64,000 nt of DNA from Piezodorus guildinii (lineage: Eukaryota; Arthropoda; Insecta; Hemiptera; Pentatomidae), in contig CM041292.1 in the NCBI GenBank assembly GCA_023052935.1, forward strand, positions 113,737,436-113,801,435, read 5' to 3'. This document shows, piece by piece, positions 55,386 to 64,000 of this stretch (the first letter of the stretch is position 1; each line of letters begins with the position of its first letter). Made by a program: the position numbers and the translations under genes. The notes under the pieces are model-generated. The model was not told the DNA's origin. It saw nothing but the letters and a program-made list of their open reading frames with translations, and ran no database searches.

Positions 55386-55780
55386 TATAATAATAATAAT
55401 AGGCTTACCGGACCCAAAGGTTCGATGCCGATACCACCAAATTCCGCTTGTCCAATGTTCATCCCGGCCTAAGCCCCCGAGATCAGCCTTAACGCAATCC
55501 TCCCATCGACTTCTCGGCCTACCTTTCGGACGCCTACAAGTCGGATCAGTGAATAACAACTTTCTCGGAACCCGTTCCTCACCAAACCCAACAACTTTAC
55601 GCGCCCATTTGAGTCTCCGCGATGCTTTCAACTCAATTATATTCACAGGGTATAAGCTCCGTAATTCCGCGTTGTGCAACCTTCTAAACTTCCCAGTGGC
55701 CTCATCTCTCTTTGGACCAAATATTTTACGCAGCACCTTATTTTCGAAAACCTTAAGCCGTTGTTCATCCTTCAAATTCA
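55386..55780 (-). pseudogene. RTE-type LINE, second 5'-truncated copy
   Basis: The minus strand has LKDEQRLKVFENKVLRKIFG, RRLKWARKVVGFGEERVPRK and RPKGRPRSRWEDCVKADLGG, nearly the same as the copy at 37.0 kb. The 3' tail is a TTATTA repeat at 55,388-55,402. Confidence 0.8.
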
Positions 55781-55799
55781 AAATATTTTCATATATGTT

Positions 55800-56828
55800 C
55801 ATTCCTGTTTTATATATATCATAATTATATTTAATGTAATAATCCACTTCATTGCAAATGAGCATTTTGCTGCCATTACTTTTACTTCTCTGAGCACTAA
55901 ATTTGTGATCATATGATATTATTTAATTTATAAATATTAGTAACTTAAAAATGGTAGCGATGATAAATGAGCATCAGTGTCCTCATATTTAAAAACTTGT
56001 ATGCATTATGTATTTATACTGAAATAAGTTTACTACTGAACAGCACAAGGTTTCTTTAAATAGCTATTAATTAAAAAAAATATATATCCATTCCTCCTCT
56101 CGTGTATATATATTATATATATATATATATATATACTAGATCTAGAACAAATCTAAGTTAAAATTTATTCACAGAATTTTAATTTGAAGGAAAATACAAA
56201 TTTTCAGTTGTGTCAGACGTTTACGATTATATCTGATAATAAGTGTTCACTTTAGAGACAACCACATCAATTGAAAATGTAACTCATATTAAATATGAAA
56301 TAATTTTAATTCCTCATTAGAACTTTGAATAATGATGTCAGCATTATTACAATGATTGTATTTTATATAACTTTTGTTGGTTCATAACTCAAAATTAGGC
56401 GCGTAAATGATTTTAGAGAAATTAGTCAATTAAATAATATTTGTTTGGTTGAAAATAATTTAAATAAAATTCAGTAACTAGGGTTTGAAAAAGATTATTA
56501 TATAAAGAGAAAGAAGAAAATAAACTTTAATTACAAAATTAGAAGATATTTACGAATCATTTCGGATGAGACATCCTTCCAATCAGCAAGATTTTTTGAT
56601 TTTTAGGTAATTATAATTCATTAGCCTAAAATACTTAAATGTAATAGATAGTAACTGAAATTATAGTGCAGTTGTAGGAAAAATTATACTAAAAACCTAA
56701 ATATAAAAATAATAAATTGATTGAAAATTTAAAATTATAATAAGACAAACTATCTTAATTAAACACACGTTTGATTCTTTTATGAGTGTAGCTTTTTAAA
56801 GAAAATTTATTATAATCATCTATTCCTT
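55800..56828. other. Intergenic, nothing recognised
   Basis: Contains a (TA)n tract at 56,103-56,134. No other feature identified. Confidence 0.4.
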
Positions 56829-57430
56829 ATTGAGGATGTATAGTCGACTATAGAAACTATTATAGGTGGAATAGTCAGGAATCAGTCATTTTTTGAAAAT
56901 AACAAAACAAATAAAAAACTTTTCAAAAAATGACTGATTCCTGACTATTCCACCTATAATCTATTTCTTTTATTAATGGGTTTTTGGAGGCTAGAGTTTG
57001 ACTGAAATAAGAATAAATTTGAGAATGGACACATTGTTTAGCTGTAGTAAGTTGCAGGTCTAGTAGCATAGAGGATATTTTTGTGTAGCGGTAGTAATTA
57101 TTAATCATCCGCATTGACAGGTTTTGGATTCTTTCAAGCTTTGGGTTATAAGTTAAGGTTACGGTTGAACCCCAGACTGGCGAGGCGTATGTCATCAGCG
57201 GGAAGATAACTGCTTTAAATATTATTAATTTGTTATAAGGGCTCAAATAGGATTATCTGTTGAAATAAGGAAACATTTTAAATATAAATTTTTTCGTTTT
57301 ATCCGTTTTTCTATTGATACGGTCAGTGAATGTAAGGGAAGGTTAATCCTAGGTACTGCACGGATTTTGACCAAGGGTTGGAAACTGAATTTATCATGAT
57401 ATGGTGGTTTATTTGTGGGTGAATAGAATT
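56829..57430 (-). pseudogene. Jockey-type LINE remnant ending in a family F hairpin
   Basis: The minus strand reads NPWSKSVQYLGLT (near 57,360), then YNKLIIFKAVIFPLMTYASP and VWGSTVTLTYNPKLERIQNL, the thumb region of Jockey RT, with frameshifts upstream. The frame runs into the family F terminus: GGTGGAATAGTCAGGAATCA appears in both orientations around 56,864-56,960 to form a hairpin. It ends at ATTGAGGATGTATAGTCGAC (56,829). Confidence 0.65.
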
Positions 57431-57969
57431 GTGTTATATAAAACGGTGCAAATTATTATAAAATGGTTTATTATTTCCAAATAACAATATTAGGCTATAA
57501 CTGTTTACATGGTTTTGATTATGTAATATGAAAAGCATTAATTCAAAGGATTATATCATATCACTACCACTGAATTCAAAACGCAATATCTCAGCTAGTT
57601 GTTAACCAATTTCAATGTTTCTTTTTTCATTTTGTTTAAAATTATTCATCAAATGGGACTAAAAGCAAAAATAACGTAGTTACAATCATACCTATATATA
57701 TAAGTGATATTTCAATTTTTATCATTTTTCATTTTATTTATTTATTTTTTTTGTTTAGTACGCTCGACTGATTCTAAAACTCTATAAATAGTTTTCTCTA
57801 TCGTCAAAACTGAGTTATGAGCGTATTTATGTGTGAAATTTCATTTTTTTTTTTTTCTCTTTTATGTAGTTATTCGCGGTTTTTTTAATAAAAAAAAACT
57901 AATAAATTTTTTCTCTATCTTCAAAAATAACTGAGTTATTGAATTAAATCTCGTTATTTCAAAAATAAC

Positions 57970-58105
57970 CAGCTGTATCAATGTCTAGTTGTAAGGATCA
58001 TCTTTCCAAGGAATAGGACTTTTGTGCCGAATTTCAAAAAAATTGGTCCTGTAGTTTCGGAGAAATTCCGCGGACGGCGGACAAACGGATTTTTTTTATT
58101 TGTTA
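57970..58105 (+). repeat. Dispersed repeat fragment
   Basis: CTGTATCAATGTCTAGTTG, TTGTGCCGAATTTCAAAAAA and CGGAGAAATTCCGCGGACGG look like part of a dispersed element of unknown class. The flanks from 57,431 to 57,969 show nothing further. Confidence 0.3.
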
Positions 58106-58464
58106 TTCGGATTCTACACATCTTGAAACGTAATCTCTCAAATTTTGAACGGGGGCATTTTTTTTTTGTTTTGTTCGATTACAAAGGTTGATTATTGAAA
58201 ATAATAAACCAAAATATTAAGATGGTACTTAACTATTATTTAAAAGTATTTCCAGGCGTGAGTTGAATGGGCGTCTACATTACTTAATTATTATGACACA
58301 TTTCTACTGTATTATTTATCGAAAGAGGTTTGATTAGCTAAAAAATAACAGGATGTACCTAAAACAATTATTATTAATTATTCATTATAAACAATAGTAA
58401 TTTTACTTTTATCTCATACATTTCAATTTTCCTTGTAATGTTTAAACGAAACTAGACTAGGTCT

Positions 58465-58630
58465 TATGGGACACATTAATTGGAGGACAGGATATACAGG
58501 GGGATGGTAAGGGTAGCGGGGTTTTTGCCCCGCCTAAGGTAGGAGTGGGGGTTGGAAGGCATTCATTGGCTGGCACCGCCCACTGGGATCCGCCCTGAAA
58601 CTTCAGTACAGGCTCAAACGTCAGCCAGTC
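58465..58630 (+). promoter_or_regulatory. CBFB proximal promoter / 5' UTR, GC-rich
   Basis: A GC-rich island in an AT-rich region directly upstream of the start codon. It holds a GCGGGGTTTTTGCCCCGC hairpin near 58,517, an inverted CCAAT box (CATTGGCT) near 58,564 and a CACCGCCCAC GC box just after it. No TATA box. Transcription start not determined. Confidence 0.5.
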
Positions 58631-58798
58631 ATGATCTCTATGAACGATCCTGCTGTCGGGATGTTACCTTTCGACGGAATTGGCTTATATGAACAGCCTA
58701 AGACAAGGTTTATCTTCAAGATGCCTAGAGTAGTACCTGACCAGAAGGCAAAGTTTGAATCAGACGAGCTTTTTCGCCGTTTGTCAAGGGAGTCGGAG
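58631..58798 (+). CDS. CBFB: Core-binding factor beta, first coding exon
   Basis: 56 codons from ATG to a strong donor GAG|GTGAGT. The last part, MPRVVPDQKAKFESDELF then RRLSRESE, is the near-invariant N-terminus of CBF-beta, the non-DNA-binding partner that stabilises Runt/RUNX on DNA (Brother and Big brother in Drosophila). Upstream of that Met, a 30-residue extension (ISMNDPAVGMLPFDGIGLYE, then QPKTRFIFK) resembles insect-type extensions; vertebrates start at MPRVV. The exon ends phase 0, before the expected V/I-x-YTG. No second exon (YTGFRDRP type) was found up to 64,000, so the intron exceeds 5 kb. Confidence 0.92.
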
Positions 58799-59744
58799 GT
58801 GAGTACATTTTTATTATTTATAAGATATCACATCTTACCACATTTCCATTTTAGTACGCACACATATATTTATATGTAATGAACAGTTAAACACGATGTG
58901 CTTGAAGGTGACAAATAAAGTTGTGAAAAAATAGTTGGGTGCCAATATACTTTTAAAGTCAAAATGTATAATCTATTTTATTATGAAATTATTAGCTTTT
59001 TTAATTTTCATACTGGATAATGATATACTTAATTTTTACTTATTGTCAATAAAATGAAATTTAATTAGGCATTTGTGTTAGTCATCTTCACTTAAATCTA
59101 CGACATTAATCAATCCTTTCAACTATAGTTAAATACCTACATTCATTTTTAATTTAACATTTTTTACTATTGTTTGTATTAGCGCATTGTTTTATTAGTT
59201 ATTTTACTGTTCGCTAAACACTGTTTAATTCCTCATGGGCATGTTTATTCCTTTATATAATCCTCACATTATATTATGTTTTTTTAAGCCCTTACGTGGA
59301 CCGACAATGTGGGTCACTATTTTTGTTATCATTCTTGGACCATTTCTGCATCAATATAAAAAATATTTGTTATTTATCCAAAATCTATAATATTTATTGT
59401 TATATTATACTGTCTCATCTCCTTTGCTGCGGGATTTTGCGAGAGATAGTGTGAACAAGACTTTCATATCAATAAAGACAAACTGACTACTTGCGTTGCA
59501 TTTTTTTTTTTTTTTTTTTTTTTTTGAGAACAATAAATGTTAAAACTTAAAACGCAGAAAACGTAATAGACGTTTAATCTAAATTGTGCTTCTATTTGTC
59601 AATAAATGTAAATTTCATAGCCCGAGTCGTTCGTCTTTCCACTAGTTTCAATCTTCAAATTTTATATTTAATATAACAACTTTAATCTCGTCAAGATTTA
59701 TAAAAATCCATGTTTTTAAAGTTTATAATATCAAGTTGTTTTAT
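58799..59744 (+). other. CBFB intron 1, start
   Basis: AT-rich intron with a 27-base T run at about 59,498-59,524. No feature identified. Confidence 0.5.
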
Positions 59745-60013
59745 ATTGAGGATGTATAGTCGACTGTAGAAATTATCTTAGGTAAAAATAATCGGAATCA
59801 GTCTTCTATAATACTTTAATTTTTCCGACGTTTCGTCTCAAATTTGTGAGCCATCATCAGGACATTACTGAGCCATGTCAAGCATAAACTCACTTTGTTT
59901 TTCTTTATGCTTGACATGGCTCAGTAATGTCCTGGATAATGTCTCACAAGTTTGAACCGAAACGTCGGCAAAATTAAAATATTAAAAAAGACTGACTTCC
60001 GATTATTTCTACC
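59745..60013. mobile_element. Family F repeat, long foldback copy
   Basis: Begins ATTGAGGATGTATAGTCGAC. Its two halves are inverted copies: CCGACGTTTCG, GTGAGCCATCATCAGGACAT and TACTGAGCCATGTCAAGCAT at the left are mirrored at 59,905-59,970, ending GATTATTTCTACC. Each half has a stem-loop motif (59,825-59,864 minus; 59,928-59,970 plus, with a damaged core). Confidence 0.75.
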
Positions 60014-60562
60014 TAATTAGGTTGTATTACTAACTTTGAGCGGGGAGGGGCACACACCCACTATCCTTTCCCTCCCTCACCTCCCTATGACTCTCTTTCC
60101 TACGATCATGGTAGCGGAATTAACTGTTCAACTCATAATATGCAGTTGTAATTAACAATAAAATTAATAAAGTAACTCGTGGTCAATCCTTAGCAGCCGT
60201 TCAAGTACTATTTGCAACTTGAGTAGCCTTTCGATTTGATAATTAAGCATCAGGTAGGTAGTAGACAATATACTGTAGACCCAATGCAATGTATCATATT
60301 ACAAGATTTATAGAAGAATTAAGTTGGGTTGAACTTCGCACCAGAAAAACTCAACGAGAACTGTTAATATAAATATAAATATTTTAATCCTTTCCTTATT
60401 TGGTCTTTAGATTATTGCTTACGTGTGCCGTACCTAACAAGGTTCTGGTTTCATTTGATCCGTTTCATTTTATTATGTTATTAATAATGGATCAATTATT
60501 AGAGATATTAACAGTTTATAATACAGATTTATTATATGGGTAGTAGCAACTGATGAATATTA

Positions 60563-60610
60563 GGCTAGCGTATTGGCATTGGAGATCCGTGTTCAAACCT
60601 GTTGGAAGGA
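60563..60610 (+). repeat. SINE-A head, degenerate
   Basis: GGCTAGCGTATTGGCATTGG then GATCCGTGTTCAAACCTG keeps the spacing of the SINE-A pol III boxes; the body is not recognisable. Confidence 0.4.
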
Positions 60611-60869
60611 GTCAGACATTGTTATAGGTAGCCCTTTTGATGATTTATGACTAAAATTAAAAAGTAATTAATCAACTTATTTTGTGTTAGCTTAGTTTTT
60701 AGGAAGTTTGGTTGATATAAGTACTGTAACTTAAGACCATTGTGAGTAGAAGAAATATTGTATTAAATCCTGTTTTTTTCTGCCTTATTTTTTAAAAACT
60801 CGTTTGAGCAATTTAACTGACCATATGTTATCCAATGAATTTAATTATCATACATTTTACATACTATTC

Positions 60870-61146
60870 ATGGACGTATGCCCCAGGCCGAGTAGGCTCT
60901 AGGCTGCGCGTTACACCGGCTGGGAGAATACACTTGCGTTTCTCGATGAATTTTATAGGGGCCCTAACTCTCTTCGTCTATTTCTGTGGATGGCCACCAG
61001 GTGCCTGACGGTTCTCACATATCCGGATAAGAAGCTGTGAGTGAATCCCCATTCAATCAATTGTATGAAAAAGTCCCTTCGAGACTAGGGATCACATATG
61101 GCGTAGGAGTTCAGTGCGCTGACCACTCAGCCTCCGGTTCCCTATA
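60870..61146 (-). mobile_element. SINE-B (tRNA-like head)
   Basis: The minus strand starts GGGAACCGGAGGCTGAGTGG, TCAGCGCACTGAACTCCTAC and GTGATCCCTAGTCTCGAAGG. The A box (GGCTGAGTGG) is good and the B box is degenerate. The body continues through CACAGAAATAGACGAAGAG to about 60,870. GC content differs clearly from the flanks. A different family from SINE-A. Confidence 0.55.
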
Positions 61147-62100
61147 TATACTATTTTTACATTCATAAATTCTTATGGTTAAAATCAATAATTAATATTT
61201 TATGGTCATTGGCCTATCCGCCTTAATTTTTAACTTGACGAAAATTCTATCGACGTTCTTGATATCATTATCATTTTTTAGTATATAAGAAGCATAGACG
61301 TTATGGAATTAAAGAAGATCAGAGTTAAAATCCCCGGTACCGTGACGCGAACTCTTAATTATTTTAGCGCCTTCAACTTCGATTATCAAATTGCCATGCA
61401 ACACAAGGTGCTATGCACGCTCGTTAGACCGCTCGACTATTCCGCCCCCTTTTTATTTTTTGTTATGAAAATCTTAGTGCCCTATAAACTATTGTTCGAA
61501 TAGACTTGGTTGTATGTTTATTGGGCTCATATATATTTCAGAGAAAATATGAAAATTCTTTTTTTGTTTTTCAGTGAATTAAATTCTCCATCAAATGCCA
61601 CTAACGAGATTGTATATATTATTCGGGCTCTTTGGAGTTTTATTACAAGTACATTTAATAAATTTAATTAAAGAAAAATAAATAACAAAAATACCCTACC
61701 CAAACACATTTATAACAGTAGTTCGCTTCGGGGCATTACTTCATCATGGTTTATCATTTAGAAAAATTAAGTTAGACTAAAATTGTAAAATTATTCTATA
61801 TGCCAATTTTATTATAGTATTTTCATAGGAAAAACCTCTATAGCCAACTATGCGTTACACTTCATCAAACGTTTAGAAATCAATTTACCGTTTTGAAATT
61901 TTGTCCGTAAAAACTATAAACGAAACTAAAATTTAAAAGCTATTTTCTCTTCATTATTTATCATATATTGAAATATTAAAATTATTTTAAATTTTATGAC
62001 ATTTTTACAAAATTCATAAGAAATCACCAAGTCGTGATATGAATCCCAAATTTTTCTTAAACTTACATAATAGCTATTGTAAACATTGGTATATGCAGGA
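61147..62100. other. CBFB intron, nothing recognised
   Basis: A 66-codon frame at 61,303-61,503 has no family signature. Otherwise AT-rich. Confidence 0.4.
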
Positions 62101-62106
62101 ACGTAA

Positions 62107-62125
62107 TATATATATCTAATATATA

Positions 62126-62185
<60 letters not shown>

Positions 62186-62192
62186 TATATAT
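62107..62192. repeat. (TA)n microsatellite
   Basis: Interrupted TA tract. Confidence 0.95.
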
Positions 62193-62514
62193 TAAGAATA
62201 AATAATTAAAGAGACATTTCTCTGAAATTAACGACAAAACCTATATATTTTTATGACGTAAAAATGAGCTAAAATAGTGTTAATCGTTCGATTGAAAGTG
62301 AATTTATTTAGGAATACGATTACGTTAAAATGGCTGATATGTCTCAAATAGAACGACCAGTTCAAAGTTTTGTACCGAAAAATTGCGTTCGGAACCACAG
62401 AGCGTCGTCGGAATAATTTTAACTTACAAGTTTTTTGACAGAAATTACTTAGCTCGCAATTTTGCCGTAGAATAATAACACGCTTGTCTCACCTTTAATC
62501 GCAACTTTATTTTC

Positions 62515-62890
62515 TACTAGATTTAGTTTTTACTAATTATCATAGAATCTTTAAAGATTTTTTTTAAATCAGTATCACTAAAATCACCGCCGTTTCTACT
62601 ACTAATCATATAACTAGACGTATTTATGTCAAGCCATTTCTCTTTACAGATTTTCATCAAAGCGCTTGTATTTAATCGTATAGTTTCCGCGACTTCGTAC
62701 AGTAGCACCAAATCATCGGCGTACCCTAGAAAAGAAAATTTACCACCCAGACAGGGAACATTTATCGGTAGGCTTCACTTTTTCTATGCCGAATTATAAT
62801 GCTACATTAAATAAAACAGGTAAAAGGGGTTGTTTCAAACCCGATCGAACCTCATAAAAGTTTTATAATTAATATGGTGTCGAAGTTCAG
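62515..62890 (-). pseudogene. LINE reverse transcriptase remnant (RTE-X or similar)
   Basis: The minus strand near 62,880-62,800 reads EVRSGLKQPLLPVLFNVAL, the VRQGxxLSPLLFNxAL block in decayed form. After a frame break comes FLGYADDLVLLYEVAETIRL and KWLDINTSSYMI, the YADD catalytic block plus the following helix. It is dead and short. Clade is uncertain. Confidence 0.6.
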
Positions 62891-63021
62891 TGAATGAATA
62901 AGTGATGGTGTTAAGGCTACGTTTCGAGAATTTTCGGTTCTCATCTACATCTCATATACAAGCCCTAACAGTAAAAAAGATAAAACAAAATATTTCTATA
63001 TAAAGAAAAAATACCTACACG

Positions 63022-63092
<71 letters not shown>
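63022..63092. repeat. (TA)n microsatellite
   Basis: About 35 TA dinucleotides. Confidence 0.95.
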
Positions 63093-63095
<3 letters not shown>

Positions 63096-63213
63096 AGTAT
63101 ATAGTCTCTGGATTAAGATAATTGAAAAAAAAAAAAAGAAATCCAGCAGGGAATAAATTGCGGTTACAGGCAAGGCATGGGTGTTAGCGACTTCTATCAA
63201 GAAACTGATATAT

Positions 63214-63600
63214 ATTGAGGATGTATAGTCGATTGTAGAAACTATTATAGGTGGAATAATCAGGAATCAGTCATTTTTTGAAAAGTTTTTAATTTTGCCA
63301 ACGTTTCGGCCCAAGCTTGTGAGCCATCATCAGGGCTACAAACATCAGAACAAAAAAGATACATATCAATATGATAATGAAAATTTTCTTTTGAATCTAG
63401 TGACAATGATAACATTTGAAATAAAACAGAAAATATACCAACATACTTAAATATTATAGATACAAATAATGATAATATGATACATAATCTGATGATGATA
63501 AGCATGACAAATTTTACAGAACTTTAGACTTTAATATAGAAGTAAAAAAAAAACAATATAAACGTACCATTACTGAGCCATGTTCAAGCATAAACTGAGG
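63214..63600 (-). mobile_element. Family F repeat copy, possibly a Jockey-like 3' UTR
   Basis: Starts ATTGAGGATGTATAGTCGAT, carries the intact stem-loop motif (63,297-63,337 minus), shares AAAGATACATATCAATATG with the 2.0-kb copy, and reaches CATTACTGAGCCATGTTCAA at about 63,570. Farther right the minus strand has a weak LPSYANIFRLLKL stretch (about 63,955-63,995) like a Jockey C-terminus. Confidence 0.55.
63297..63337 (-). ncRNA. Hammerhead-like core (candidate ribozyme), second intact copy
   Basis: Same sequence over CTGATGATGGCTCAC, AAGCTTGGGCC and GAAACGTTGGC as the copy at 22,938. The flanking stem here is GCC/GGC. Confidence 0.3.
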
Positions 63601-64000
63601 AAAACCATAAACATAGGTAGTATGGGGAGAGGTTCATGTAAAAACCCTGAAGGTTTCCCCTCTAAGTGTAAATACTACAGCTTATCTTTGTTTTGAAAAA
63701 GTTTTACAAAATTATATAATGGAAAAAACAAAATAATATATCCGTATGTACAATAAGGCTCAACATTTTTAACAGAAAATTATAAACACTAGAATCTGAG
63801 GTATTTAAAAAATCCATGAGGTATATAATACAAAAAAAAAAAAATAAATAAAAAAAACAAGAACCAGAGGTGTTATAAACAAAAAGATAAATATACAGTA
63901 AATAAATAGAATATACATTAAACAAGCAATTTGTACAATAAAGTGTTAGAGTTATAATTTAAGGAGACGGAAGATGTTAGCATATGAGGGGAGATTATCT

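Noticed and set aside
61303..61503. 66-codon plus-strand frame in the CBFB intron
   Set aside because: No motif, no splice context that extends it, and no similarity to the expected CBFB exon 2.
58799..64000. Second CBFB exon
   Set aside because: Looked for a YTGFRDRP-like sequence in the plus frames and did not find it; the intron probably extends beyond the window.

Overview
This is an AT-rich nuclear window from an animal, almost certainly an insect. It has a multi-exon gene with GT-AG introns, very few coding bases, many (TA)n tracts, and a dense mix of non-LTR, LTR, mariner, Merlin, SINE and Helentron-like repeats. The order is not certain. Nothing is bacterial, and no true tRNA, rRNA or CRISPR feature was seen.

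Two host genes are recognisable and they are divergent. The first, on the minus strand, runs from an ATG at 42,926 past the left edge of the window. It is the ortholog of MROH1 (maestro heat-like repeat family member 1), a large HEAT-repeat protein. Nineteen exons could be placed (42,926 down to 300), giving about 1,050 residues, or roughly the first two thirds of the protein. Splice phases agree at every junction except one frameshift in exon 8 and one probable missing exon between exons 17 and 18. The second gene, on the plus strand, starts at 58,631. Its first coding exon (to 58,798) is the N-terminus of a core-binding factor beta subunit (CBFB; Brother/Big brother in flies), preceded by a short GC-rich promoter-like segment. 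No later CBFB exon was found.

Layout. 1-3,400: MROH1 exons 19-17 and a Jockey-type remnant. 3,400-17,424: a 14-kb intron holding a complete Helentron-like element, a five-unit concatemer of the same element (5,502-15,235), and a full-length two-ORF LINE (7,073-12,997) inserted in it with a 12-bp target duplication. 16.4-18.7 kb: mariner and Merlin transposase remnants. 17.4-26 kb: MROH1 exons 16-10, foldback repeats, and a LINE/mariner chimera. 27.7-33 kb: Gypsy and CR1-like remnants around exons 9 and 8. 33-43 kb: exons 7-1, SINEs, an RTE LINE, another Helentron-like copy and a BEL/Pao gag remnant. 43-58.5 kb: intergenic, nearly all transposon debris, including a near-complete mariner, two minus-strand Helentron-like copies, RTE and Jockey remnants, SINEs and one unidentified open exon-like segment. 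58.5-64 kb: CBFB exon 1 and intron with more repeats.

The strongest unusual signals are three. The LINE has a 215-bp tandem duplication at the end of ORF1 that uncouples its stop codon from a TAATG stop-start overlap with ORF2. The Helentron-like array has one 5' end followed by five 3' ends. A recurrent stem-loop resembles a minimal hammerhead ribozyme core and occurs in several foldback and LINE-3'-end repeats. All identifications are by reading; no search or alignment was run.
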